Positions 1 to 8,599 of a DNA stretch of 64,000 nt are shown here, piece after piece. The stretch lies in NCBI RefSeq assembly GCF_001038505.1, contig NZ_LDPY01000002.1, forward strand, positions 1-64,000, read 5' to 3'. The notes under the pieces were generated by a model. The model saw nothing but the letters and a program-made list of their open reading frames with translations, searched no databases and had not been told where the DNA came from. The stretch is from Puniceibacterium sp. IMCC21224. Its GTDB lineage: Bacteria > Pseudomonadota > Alphaproteobacteria > Rhodobacterales > Rhodobacteraceae. The translations under genes were made by a program, and so were the position numbers. Position 1 is the stretch's first letter. Every line of letters starts with the position of its first letter.

Positions 1-151
1 ATGGGTATCGCCAAGCCCTTGAAGCCAAGGGGATTAAGCCGTGCATCCCGTCGCAGAAAAGCCGTAAGGTCGCGACCCGTTACGATAGGTGTCCGAAGGT
101 CCTCCTATCAGCCTGCGCCCCTTGGCTGCCGTGGATATGTTCTGGTTATGA
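1..151 (+). pseudogene. IS5-family transposase C-terminal remnant
   Basis: The third reading frame from base 3 reads RQALEAKGIKPCIPS followed by SRKVATRYDRCPKVLLSA. These are two blocks that lie well apart in intact IS5-family (IS427-like) transposases, so the catalytic-glutamate segment between them has been deleted. After that the frame shifts and the usual C-terminal end, LAAVDMFWL, is read at 122-148 with its stop at 149-151. The fragment is cut by the window edge, carries an internal deletion and a frameshift, and cannot be functional. The family assignment comes from remembered motif similarity. Confidence 0.7.
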
Positions 152-376
152 ATCCTGACCCAAATCAATAATTCCACGTCGCGAACGTAACCCCTGAGGC
201 GCGCAGATTAATTGAAATTCGCATGAGGGGCCAAGGCTTGAACCGACCAGAGGGACAACTGCGCAGTCCCGGTTGCGCATCACCCGAACATCGCGGCGAG
301 CATCGTGGCCGCGACTATGACCTCGACGCACGCGCCGCGCCGATTCTCCGGCACCATATCAACCCGTCCCTGTCCC

Positions 377-1789
377 TTAACAGGCAAGCGTAACGAGGTC
401 CCGCACCTCTCGCACCTCTTCCAGGCGGCTCAGCATGTCCAGTATCCCGGTCTGGCGATCCGGCGCCAGGACAGGGTCGGCGCAATCGCGGAACTTGTCA
501 CAAAGCTCGTCCCATGTCAGCGGGTTACGGGGGCCGCCGCGATAGTGTTCTTCTGACTTGGCCGTCAGGGTCCGGCCATCGGTGGTCAAAACGTCAATCT
601 CAAAGACGACGCGGTCCTTGCCAAGATCCGCGATATGCTGCGCAATCGACACCTCTACCCGACCCTGCATGTCCTGACAGACGGGAGAGGCCACAAATTC
701 GTCCGAGAATTCAGCCAGACCCGCCTTGCGCCGCAATGCAATCGCCGCCATCTGAAACGCGACGCAGAACTTACCCTCAAGCGCGGTATGCGCATGGGCG
801 ATGCGCAGGGGGCCGGGTCTGATCACGCTGGGGCCGGTGCGCACCACGATGCGGGCGATCTCTTCGGGACGAACCTCGTGCTCTGACACCAGGGCTTTCA
901 TCGCATCCATGCCGGGATGCCCAACCACCCCCGACGGATAGGGTTTGACGGACGTACCGGGGCTGATGATCGCCCAGGGATCGCCCAAACGCCCGCGCAT
1001 GCGTGACGGATCGTGGCCTCCGCCGAAGGTGGCGAAAAAACCTCTCTCGCCTTCCAGGGCAGTCGCCGGTCCGTCAAAGCCCATGGACGCGAGCCGTGCC
1101 GCCGACACACCGCTTTCCACCGCATGGCCCATGTTCAGCGGCTTGGCCATAGTGCCGTGGTTTTCGCCAAGGCCCGATGACATCGTCGCGGCGATGGCGA
1201 TGGCGTGAACGGTCTGTTCCGTCGAAAGCCCCATCAGTCGGCTCGCGGTCACCGTTGCGCCGAAGACCCCGATGGTCCCCGTGGTGTGAAACCCCCTGCC
1301 ATAGATGAAATGATCAGCACCCATGGTTTCGGCGATCTTGACCTGTGCCTCGAACCCCAGAACAAAGGCGGTGAGCATGTCCCGCCCGCTCACCCCCAGC
1401 AGATCGCCAACCGCAAGAGCCGCGCAAAGCGGCTGCATCGTCGGATGGATCAGCACCGTGCGGTCCGGTTCAAGCGACAGCGCGGTGTCGTCCCAGTCAA
1501 GCGCATGACCGGCAATGCCGTTGGCGAGCGCGGCAAGCGGCGCCGGCAGGCCAACGGACCCCGCCCCCAGCGTGCGCGCCTCGGCCTTGCCGCCAAAGCT
1601 TGCGGCATGGCGGCGGGCGATCAGCGCGCAGGGTTCGCGCGACCCGGCCAGCATCACGCCAAGGCCATCGACCATGCAGCGCTTGGCTATTTGCACCACG
1701 TCGTCCGGCAGGTCGGCATAGGTGGTTTCAGTGACGAACGCCGCGACCGTACGGGTCAACCCGGTCATGGTCCCCCCTGCCCCGGTCAT
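377..1789 (-). CDS. MmgE/PrpD family protein (first copy)
   Basis: This 470-residue protein has the length and organisation of the MmgE/PrpD family, which includes 2-methylcitrate dehydratase, cis-aconitate decarboxylase and iminodisuccinate epimerase. The N-terminal helical part carries the family segment GHALDWDDT at about residues 94-102 and a Gly/Ala-rich stretch after it. The ATG overlaps the stop of the upstream paralogue by four bases (ATGA), indicating translational coupling. It is the last gene of a minus-strand operon with a Tct transporter, so it probably acts on the imported di- or tricarboxylate. Family members differ in reaction, so dehydratase versus decarboxylase or epimerase cannot be decided here. 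Confidence 0.88.
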   Translation of the reverse strand: MTGAGGTMTGLTRTVAAFVTETTYADLPDDVVQIAKRCMVDGLGVMLAGSREPCALIARRHAASFGGKAEARTLGAGSVGLPAPLAALANGIAGHALDWDDTALSLEPDRTVLIHPTMQPLCAALAVGDLLGVSGRDMLTAFVLGFEAQVKIAETMGADHFIYGRGFHTTGTIGVFGATVTASRLMGLSTEQTVHAIAIAATMSSGLGENHGTMAKPLNMGHAVESGVSAARLASMGFDGPATALEGERGFFATFGGGHDPSRMRGRLGDPWAIISPGTSVKPYPSGVVGHPGMDAMKALVSEHEVRPEEIARIVVRTGPSVIRPGPLRIAHAHTALEGKFCVAFQMAAIALRRKAGLAEFSDEFVASPVCQDMQGRVEVSIAQHIADLGKDRVVFEIDVLTTDGRTLTAKSEEHYRGGPRNPLTWDELCDKFRDCADPVLAPDRQTGILDMLSRLEEVREVRDLVTLAC

Positions 1790-3180
1790 CCTGTTTTCCT
1801 CACGCGGGTTTCGTCAATCCGGCAGGCCTCTGCCAGCGTGGCGGGTGTGAACGGCTCGTGCAGGCACAATGCGATCAGCCGCGTGCCGCCGTCTGGCAGG
1901 ATAGGGCCAAGGATATCCGCCGCCTTGTCCGCGACATCGGTGATGGACATCGGATCATCCGGCGTACCGCGCACCGTCCTGGCGTGATGCGAACGGGTCT
2001 CTCCGCCCGCGAAACGCACGGTGACGATCGACTGCCGCTCGGGCCGCGCCGCGACCAGCGCATCGTCCGGCACAAGGCGGATCTTTTTGCGCAGCGCCAA
2101 AATCTCAGGATCGTGCATCAGGCCGACATCGTGTGATTGGGCAAAGCTGACCCCGCCTCGCAACGCGACCAGCGCGGCAAGATGCTGGGCGCAGATTGCC
2201 GGCATATGCCGGTCGTCGACGACATGGACACGGTTCGCGGGCAGCCGAAGCTCGATATCCTCGATCTCGTCCGGCAGGGTCGGTTGGCCGCCAAACACCT
2301 CAATCAAGGCGTCCAACATGGATTGCAGCGGGGACCCGACGGACCATTTCTTGATCGTCGCGAACAGGATGCCGTACCGCGTGCCCAATTCGTCGGTCAG
2401 CGCAGCAGGGCGCGCATCTTCTGCATACGCAGCAAGGTAGCTGTTCACCCCGGTCAGCGGGTGGTCGGGCGACGTCATTCCGGCTTCGGCAAGTTGGGCT
2501 GCGAAAACGCCGTTGCGCGCGGCCCTTGCGCCGAAATCAAAGGATTTTTCCACATGATCGGGGTCGCGATTCCAGTAGGATAGTCCCGATGCCTGCTGCA
2601 CGGTAAACGACAGTAGGGCTTCCGCCTCCGGCGCAGACAGACCAGCCAGCGCCCCAGCCGCCGAAGAAGCCCCGAACAATGCGCCAAAGGCATGGGTGGA
2701 AAACGTCGTGGTACGCGGATTCGAGAACCCCAGCGACATCGTCGCCCGCGCGCCAATGTCATAGCCAAGCGCGATAGCGGCCAGCAGATCGGCGCCGGTA
2801 CTTCCCTTGGCCTCGGCCATGGCCAACGCGGCGGGCACAACGCCGCAGCCGGGATGAAAACGGCCGGCGACATGGCTGTCGTCCGTCTCGTCAGCATGCG
2901 CAGCCATCGCATTGGCAAAGGCGGCCATTTCTGCGCCGACTCTTTGCCTGTCGCCCAAAAGGGTGGCCAGTCCGGGGCTGGCATGCAGACCGGCAAAACG
3001 GTAGCCGAATTCACCCGCAGGCAGGAACCGCCCGGACAGGATCGCCGCCAGCGTATCCAAAAGATGCTCACGGGCCTTGGCCTCGACCTCGGGTGGCAGC
3101 GGGACCGACAACGCTCCTGCGATATGTTCGGCAAGCACGGCGTCCGGGCTGTCTGGACTAGAAAGTATGCTACGGGACAT
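1786..3180 (-). CDS. MmgE/PrpD family protein (second copy)
   Basis: About 464 residues and clearly a paralogue of the next gene, with the family block AHADETDDSH near residue 95 followed by FHPGCGVVPAALA. An in-frame GTG lies three codons upstream at 3189, but the ATG at 3180 has an AGAGG ribosome site about eight bases away and is preferred. It lies between the Tct permease gene (13 bases upstream) and the first-copy MmgE gene (four-base overlap). Two divergent MmgE/PrpD proteins in one operon could catalyse successive steps or form a mixed complex; this is inference. The exact reaction is unknown. Confidence 0.86.
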   Translation of the reverse strand: MSRSILSSPDSPDAVLAEHIAGALSVPLPPEVEAKAREHLLDTLAAILSGRFLPAGEFGYRFAGLHASPGLATLLGDRQRVGAEMAAFANAMAAHADETDDSHVAGRFHPGCGVVPAALAMAEAKGSTGADLLAAIALGYDIGARATMSLGFSNPRTTTFSTHAFGALFGASSAAGALAGLSAPEAEALLSFTVQQASGLSYWNRDPDHVEKSFDFGARAARNGVFAAQLAEAGMTSPDHPLTGVNSYLAAYAEDARPAALTDELGTRYGILFATIKKWSVGSPLQSMLDALIEVFGGQPTLPDEIEDIELRLPANRVHVVDDRHMPAICAQHLAALVALRGGVSFAQSHDVGLMHDPEILALRKKIRLVPDDALVAARPERQSIVTVRFAGGETRSHHARTVRGTPDDPMSITDVADKAADILGPILPDGGTRLIALCLHEPFTPATLAEACRIDETRVRKTG

Positions 3181-3192
3181 GGTGTTCACCTC

Positions 3193-5175
3193 TTATTGTA
3201 GGGGCCAGGGCAGTTCGATGCCGGCCCGGGTCTGCAAGAGCCCCTCGGGATACCGCAACGTCAGCTGATCCGAGAGAAGGCCAAGAATGAGGACAAAGCC
3301 GGCAGCACCTGCCAGCGCCTGCCAGGGCTTGGCCCGTCCAAAGCCGATCAGAAATCCGGCGATGAAGAACGCGGTGCCAAGGACAAAACCAAGCAGCGCA
3401 CAAAGCGCAAGATGTCCAAGGATAACGCCAAGCCAGAATTCCGCCGAGCGGGTTGGTTTGTCGGTTCCGTCCGGCACGCGTTCCTCGTCATAGAACATCG
3501 TGCCTGCCTGCCGGGCTGTCGCCATCGAGAACGCCAGCGGCGCGAGACACAGCAGGATCGTGGTTCCGGCAACAAGGGGATACAGCGCGGTCAACTGGTT
3601 ATAGCCAATCACATCCCACATGACATAGAGAGCAAAGGCCGCCACAACCGCCAGCATCCCCCACTGTGGCAATGTCCGGCTTGAGGAATAGGGAGATTCC
3701 TCGCCAACCTCGCCAGACGGCGGTGCCTTTAGAAAGATCGCCGCCGTGACAGAGCCAACCGTCAGCGCCAGCAGGATCAGCACAATCGGCCGTTGCAAAA
3801 AGCTGGCGCCATACAGCGCGACCGTCTGATAGACCGAAGTCTCAACCCGGCTCGACAGGACAAACCCGATCAGTAGCGCAGGCCGGGACCAGCCAAACCG
3901 CTTCATGTAAACGCCCAGAACGCTGAGCACGAACAGCGCAATCAGGTCGCCCCAGTTCCGCGTCGCCTGAAATGCGGCAAAGGCGATGATCCCCAACATG
4001 AACGGCGCCAGCAACACATACCGGATCGTCGTCAACCGCGCGATTTGCGGTGCCAGACCAAAACAGATCAGCGCCCCGACGACATTGGCCAGCGCCAGCG
4101 ACCAGATGATGACATAGACCTGATCCAGATGGCGCGTGACCATCGTCACTCCGGGGTCAATCCCGACTATGATCAGCCCGCCCAACAGGATTGCCATGGT
4201 TCCCGACCCCGGAATACCCAGCAAGAGCGTCGGTATCAGCGCGCCGCCCTCCTTGGCGTTGTTGGCCGACTCGGGTGCGATCACGCCGCGCACATCGCCG
4301 GTGCCATAGCTTTCGCGGTTCTTTGTGGTTTGAATGGCGTGACCATAGGCGATCCAGTCCACAACCGACCCGCCAAGGCCCGGCAGCGCCCCGACCAGGC
4401 AGCCGATGACGGCGCAGCGCAGCGACAGCCACCAATTCGCCATCCAGTCCTTGACGCCCGCCATCCACCCAGGCCCCAGCGTGGCCTTATCCGAAATTCG
4501 TTCGCTGCGCCGCAGCAGATCGACGATTTCAGGCGTCGCGAACATTGCCAGACCGATGATCGTCAGCGGCAGCGGGTCAAGAAGGTAGTCAGTGCCAAAA
4601 CTGGCCCGCTCAACCCCCGACATCGGCGCAGCGCCAAGCGCCCCCAACGCGAGACCAAGAGCACACGACGCCAGCCCCCGCCAGACACTCAGCCCCGTCA
4701 GGATGCCGACCATCGACAGCGCCAGAACCACAAGCATGAACTGTTCGCCAAAGCCGATGGACAGGATGATCGGCCGCGCTGCGACAACCGCGAACGACAG
4801 CACCACCGCGCCGAACAACCCGCCGAACAGCGACGACACGAACGCCGCTGACAACGCCCGCGTCCCCTGCCCTGCCTTGGCCATGGGAAAGCCGTCCATC
4901 ACCGTCGCCTGGGACCCGGAGGTGCCCGGAATGCCCATCAGGACCGCCGGGAATGTATCTGATGTTGTTGTTACAGCCGCCATGCCGATCATCATGGCAA
5001 GGGCCGAAGATGTCTCCATTCCGAAGACAAAGGGTAAAAGCAGCGCAAGCCCAGCGGTGCCGCCCAACCCGGGCAGGATACCGACGACTAGCCCGACAAG
5101 AACCCCGCTGACCAGCGAGATCAACAAGGAAACCTGACTCAATTGCGATAATGCACTCAGTGCAGCGTCCAGCAT
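3193..5175 (-). CDS. Tripartite tricarboxylate transporter permease, TctA-TctB fusion
   Basis: About 660 residues. Roughly the first 500 match the TctA large permease: many hydrophobic helices and the conserved glycine-rich segments GILPGLGGTAG near residue 35 and GALPGLGGS in the middle. The remaining 150 residues have the four-helix pattern and the late P-x-G-L motif (RYPEGLLQ) of the small TctB subunit, so the two membrane subunits appear fused. No separate tctB is nearby. The ATG at 5175 with GAGG upstream is preferred over an in-frame TTG at 5205. With the TctC protein encoded upstream it should form a complete secondary carboxylate importer of the inner membrane. Confidence 0.9.
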   Translation of the reverse strand: MLDAALSALSQLSQVSLLISLVSGVLVGLVVGILPGLGGTAGLALLLPFVFGMETSSALAMMIGMAAVTTTSDTFPAVLMGIPGTSGSQATVMDGFPMAKAGQGTRALSAAFVSSLFGGLFGAVVLSFAVVAARPIILSIGFGEQFMLVVLALSMVGILTGLSVWRGLASCALGLALGALGAAPMSGVERASFGTDYLLDPLPLTIIGLAMFATPEIVDLLRRSERISDKATLGPGWMAGVKDWMANWWLSLRCAVIGCLVGALPGLGGSVVDWIAYGHAIQTTKNRESYGTGDVRGVIAPESANNAKEGGALIPTLLLGIPGSGTMAILLGGLIIVGIDPGVTMVTRHLDQVYVIIWSLALANVVGALICFGLAPQIARLTTIRYVLLAPFMLGIIAFAAFQATRNWGDLIALFVLSVLGVYMKRFGWSRPALLIGFVLSSRVETSVYQTVALYGASFLQRPIVLILLALTVGSVTAAIFLKAPPSGEVGEESPYSSSRTLPQWGMLAVVAAFALYVMWDVIGYNQLTALYPLVAGTTILLCLAPLAFSMATARQAGTMFYDEERVPDGTDKPTRSAEFWLGVILGHLALCALLGFVLGTAFFIAGFLIGFGRAKPWQALAGAAGFVLILGLLSDQLTLRYPEGLLQTRAGIELPWPLQ

Positions 5176-5311
5176 GGGACCTCGGATCGTTGGGCCGATC
5201 GGCAACGCAAAACGTCAGCCAGCCGGACGGTTGGAATGTTCGGAGCAAGTTCGTCGAAACGGGCAATACGCATCGGCGCACGACGCCCCGCAAAGGGCGC
5301 CGCGACCGTCG

Positions 5312-6409
5312 TCAACCGTCGAGAGACGTGTCGTAATTCTCCATCAGGAATTCGTTGGCCCAGTCCCGGACCTCTGGTTCCATCCGGGTGCCCGATGCGA
5401 TGGCGCGGGCGGTTTCCACACCAAAGTTCACAGGCATTTGTCCCAGTTCCTTGTCCAGAACGGCACGCACGTCGGGGTCGGTCACAACCTGACGCATGGC
5501 ATCGACATACATGTCGCGCACCTCGTCGGACGTTCCGGCCGGCAGCATCAGCGCCTTGGAAATCATGACCTTCGCGTTCATGAGATTACGCAGAAGCTCG
5601 TAGCCCTGCCCCTCTGGCTTTGATCCGGTTGCGGTTTCAAAGAATTCCTCAAAGGTCGGTAGACCCGGTAGATCGGGATCCTGCTGAAGCGCCCCGGCTT
5701 CGTCAACGAACCCATAGCTCCATAGCGCAACAACGTTGGCATCCTCCTGGAAGTTCGAGATGAAGGACAAGGTGTTGTCAGTGTTCATGTTCAATTCAGC
5801 CCGCAGGAACGCAGCCTCTGCATCCGCGGAATCCAGGCCAAAGATCACCCGCGGATCCAGACCCAACAGGTCGAGCGCAACAAGATCCAGCATCTCGGCC
5901 GCAATCGGCGTCGAAAGACCGAACCGGATGGGTGCATCCTTGAGCGCGGCATAGTCAGCCGCCGGATCGGCCCCGCCACCGTCAACGCCGAGCTGGTCCT
6001 TGATACCATATAGCAGCGCACCGCGCGGGAACCCGGCAACAGCGGTCCATTCTGTGGGATCGAACCGCGCAATATCGGCGCCCAGCATCTTGGGCAGGAA
6101 TGTCGATGTCGACGCCATCAAAAGCTGGGTACCGTCGGTCGCGTCCACCGACTGAAACGCATTGGCAGCCGTGACACCACCGCCGCCCGGCTGGTTCAGA
6201 ACGATGATGTTCGGGGTGCCGGGCAGGTTTTTCGACAGACTGGGCAACAGGATTCGGGACAGCCGGTCAGCCCCGCCCCCTTCGGCGAATGGCACAATGA
6301 TCGTGACCGTCTTGCCTTCTAGCGACAGATCCTGAGCAAGGCCCAGACTTGGGATCGCGATGGCAGCAATTGCAGCGCCCGCCATCAGGGGCTTTCTGAA
6401 ATAGGACAT
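5312..6409 (-). CDS. Tripartite tricarboxylate transporter substrate-binding protein (TctC/Bug)
   Basis: The 365-residue product starts with a Sec signal peptide (MSYFRKPLMAG, hydrophobic core, then GLAQ) and continues with GKTVTIIVPFAEGGGADRLSR, the TctC/Bug opening in which the loop after the first strand contacts a carboxylate. The start at 6409 is set by a strong AGGAG seven bases upstream; an upstream in-frame ATG at 6481 would bury the signal peptide. It is the first gene of the Tct-MmgE operon and is divergent from a LysR gene. It should act in the periplasm, delivering a carboxylate to the TctAB fusion. The ligand is unknown. Confidence 0.9.
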   Translation of the reverse strand: MSYFRKPLMAGAAIAAIAIPSLGLAQDLSLEGKTVTIIVPFAEGGGADRLSRILLPSLSKNLPGTPNIIVLNQPGGGGVTAANAFQSVDATDGTQLLMASTSTFLPKMLGADIARFDPTEWTAVAGFPRGALLYGIKDQLGVDGGGADPAADYAALKDAPIRFGLSTPIAAEMLDLVALDLLGLDPRVIFGLDSADAEAAFLRAELNMNTDNTLSFISNFQEDANVVALWSYGFVDEAGALQQDPDLPGLPTFEEFFETATGSKPEGQGYELLRNLMNAKVMISKALMLPAGTSDEVRDMYVDAMRQVVTDPDVRAVLDKELGQMPVNFGVETARAIASGTRMEPEVRDWANEFLMENYDTSLDG

Positions 6410-6498
6410 TGTTATCTCCTCCCTTTGGACCGGTCGACCCTCCAAAGTCGTTGCCGGTTGGCAATTAACAGCACAGGACAACTACTGAATCAAACGCA

Positions 6499-6516
6499 AT
6501 TAACTGATTGATTAAT
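6499..6516. promoter_or_regulatory. Candidate LysR operator (ATTAA-N8-TTAAT)
   Basis: A perfect inverted repeat ATTAA-CTGATTGA-TTAAT sits in the 133-base divergent region between tctC and the LysR gene, 26 bases before the LysR start. Its AT content stands out from the GC-rich surroundings. LysR proteins usually bind such interrupted dyads (T-N11-A) between divergent genes. Binding is inferred. Confidence 0.5.
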
Positions 6517-6542
6517 GAATATAATGAAAGTATCTCCAGATC

Positions 6543-7547
6543 ATGCGCGTCTCACTCGATGATCTTCAGGCCTTCACAACCGTCGCCCGGGTAAAGAGTT
6601 TTGCCCGCGCCGCGACCGAACTTGCCATTTCGCAATCCGCCATCTCACGCCGGATCAAAAAACTTGAGGAAGAGTTGGGCACGCGGCTGTTCGACCGCAC
6701 CACACGGCAGGTGACCGTCTCGGCTGTCGGATTGCAGTTCCTCCCCGAGGCAGAGCGGATCCTGCATGATTATTCCCGTTCGCTGCGCGACATGCGCGAT
6801 TTGGTCAACGTGCGGCGGGGCTTTGTGTCTTTCGCCAGCAACATGACCGTTTCCGAAACGCTGTTGCCCGAAATCGTTGCGGGCCTCCGCGCCACCAATC
6901 CCGGCGTCCGCGTGCGCATCTCCGAAGGATCAAGCCCGCAAGCCCGCGAAAGGGTGCTGCGCGGCGAGGCCGAACTCGCCATCAGCCAGTTTGGCAACGG
7001 GCACCCAGAGCTGGAATTCGAGCCACTGCTCGAAGATCGATTCGTGCTGATCAGTCACCGCGATCATGAATTGGCCAGCGCCCCGGACCTGGCCTGGTCC
7101 GATCTGGAGGGGCACGATTTCATTCGGATGCGCCCCGGAAGCGGCACGATATCGCTTCTGGAACGCTCGCTCGGGTCCGGTTGGGATCGTCTGTCCGGGA
7201 CGTTGGAGGTTGGCCATTTCCACGCGCTGATGGCGATGGTTGGGAAAAACCTCGGGATCTCGGCGGTGCCGACGCTGATGCAGTTTCGCCGCCTGGACCT
7301 GAACCTCGTCGCGACGCCCATATCCAACCCGGTGGTCAGCCGAAGCCTTGGCCTCGTCACCTTAAAGGGGCGCACCTTGTCCCCCGCAGCAGAAGCTTTG
7401 CGCCAAAGTTGCCGCACCGTGCTTGACCAGTCGGTGTCGCTCAGATTGCGCAAGATTGCCCACGATCTGGAATCCCCGCCCAAACCAAAGGCCCCGCGCC
7501 CGTCGGGAAAGCCCCCCGCCAAAACCAAAAAACGCAAGAAGGAATAG
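6543..7547 (+). CDS. LysR-family transcriptional regulator
   Basis: A 334-residue protein with the LysR winged HTH in the first 60 residues (LQAFTTVARVKSFARAATELAISQSAISRRIKKLEEELG), then a periplasmic-binding-like effector domain (FASNMTVSETLLPEIVAGL, EPLLEDRFVLISHRDHELA). The C-terminus ends in an unusual lysine/proline-rich tail (PKAPRPSGKPPAKTKKRKKE) not needed by the fold. It is divergent from the Tct operon and is followed three bases later by an SDR gene. It probably controls both, using the transported carboxylate or a derivative as effector; this is inferred from position only. Confidence 0.92.
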   Translation: MRVSLDDLQAFTTVARVKSFARAATELAISQSAISRRIKKLEEELGTRLFDRTTRQVTVSAVGLQFLPEAERILHDYSRSLRDMRDLVNVRRGFVSFASNMTVSETLLPEIVAGLRATNPGVRVRISEGSSPQARERVLRGEAELAISQFGNGHPELEFEPLLEDRFVLISHRDHELASAPDLAWSDLEGHDFIRMRPGSGTISLLERSLGSGWDRLSGTLEVGHFHALMAMVGKNLGISAVPTLMQFRRLDLNLVATPISNPVVSRSLGLVTLKGRTLSPAAEALRQSCRTVLDQSVSLRLRKIAHDLESPPKPKAPRPSGKPPAKTKKRKKE

Positions 7548-7550
7548 ACA

Positions 7551-8306
7551 ATGGATACGACTGACAGGGAACTGACTGGCCAGGTGGCGTTGGTGACAGG
7601 CGCATCGCGACGCATCGGCCGCGCCGTCGCGCTCGGTCTGGCGAAAGAAGGGGCCGCCGTCGTCGTGCACGCCCAGTCGTCGCGCGAAGAGATCGAAGCC
7701 GTCGCCGCCGAGATCCGCGCCGCAGGTGGTACGGCCATGGCCGTTCTGGGGGATATCACCGACGAAGCTGATGTCGCGCGCGTCTTCGCACAGGCCCGCG
7801 ACGCGCTTGGCGAGATCACCATTCTGGTCAACAATGCCGCAATCAGGGGCGAGGCCGATTTTCTCGAAATGACGCTGAAACAGTGGCGACAGATCCAGTC
7901 CGTGATCCTGGACGGCGCCTTCCTGTGCAGCCGCGAGGCCTTGCGAGGCATGGTGGCTGCGGGCGGTGGAACAATCGTCAACCTTGGCGGGGTCAGCGCC
8001 CATGTCGGCGCAAAATCCCGGGCCCACGTCTCGGCGGCCAAGGCGGGGATTGTCGGACTGACCAAGGCACTGGCGCGTGAATTTGCAGACCGGGGCGTGA
8101 CGGTGAATTGTGTCGCACCGGGCAAGATCGGCGGCGCCCGCTCCGCCAGCGCCGGCGCCGCGCCCGAAATGGGCGCAGGCCCGATCCTGGGCCGCCCGGG
8201 CAACGTCGACGAAGCCGCCTACATGATTGTATCGCTCTGCCGCCCCGGCGCACGATTCACCACCGGGCAAACCATCCACGTCAGCGGCGGAATGTATATG
8301 CCCTGA
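7551..8306 (+). CDS. SDR-family protein lacking the canonical Ser-Tyr catalytic pair
   Basis: A 251-residue Rossmann-fold SDR: the nucleotide motif TGASRRIGRAVALG lies near residues 17-30, NNAA near 96-99 and the C-terminal GGMYMP is normal. In the active-site segment NLGGVSAHVGAKSRAHVSAAKAG the Lys is present, but four residues before it, where the Tyr of YxxxK belongs, there is Val, and 13 residues before that, where Ser is expected, there is Gly. Nearby His and Ser residues might replace them. The gene is the partner of the LysR gene upstream, so a role in the same carboxylate pathway is likely. A conventional oxidoreductase mechanism is doubtful. Confidence 0.82.
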   Translation: MDTTDRELTGQVALVTGASRRIGRAVALGLAKEGAAVVVHAQSSREEIEAVAAEIRAAGGTAMAVLGDITDEADVARVFAQARDALGEITILVNNAAIRGEADFLEMTLKQWRQIQSVILDGAFLCSREALRGMVAAGGGTIVNLGGVSAHVGAKSRAHVSAAKAGIVGLTKALAREFADRGVTVNCVAPGKIGGARSASAGAAPEMGAGPILGRPGNVDEAAYMIVSLCRPGARFTTGQTIHVSGGMYMP

Positions 8307-8599
8307 GCAACCATCGACTACGGCGATCCGGGGTCAGAGACCCCTGACAGAAACGACGCTCACGGTGGGATATCTCAGGGCGTTCTTTTGCCCGCCCACT
8401 GCTGATCATGTGCGTCGATGTCATCTCGACAACTTCCCGCGGTATGACCAAATTGTTTGCCGCGGGTCGTAGAGCTGCATCTTGGTCGTCTGTCAGGCTG
8501 CCAGTTCTGCGGTGTCGTCATCCCAATTGCACAGGCATTCCGCCCGACATAGCCCCGAGGTGCTTTCTTCACCGCTCAGGCCAGCCGGGACGACGCGGA
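8307..8599. other. Intergenic stretch with no recognised gene
   Basis: Between the SDR stop and the convergent sulfotransferase stop I see only short overlapping reading frames on both strands with no family resemblance. It marks the boundary between the carboxylate cluster and an accessory segment. Confidence 0.5.

Noticed and set aside
4045..4851. 268-codon plus-strand frame opposite the TctA gene
   Set aside because: Composition (many Arg, Gln, His, Pro) is typical of an antisense shadow of a membrane protein in GC-rich DNA.
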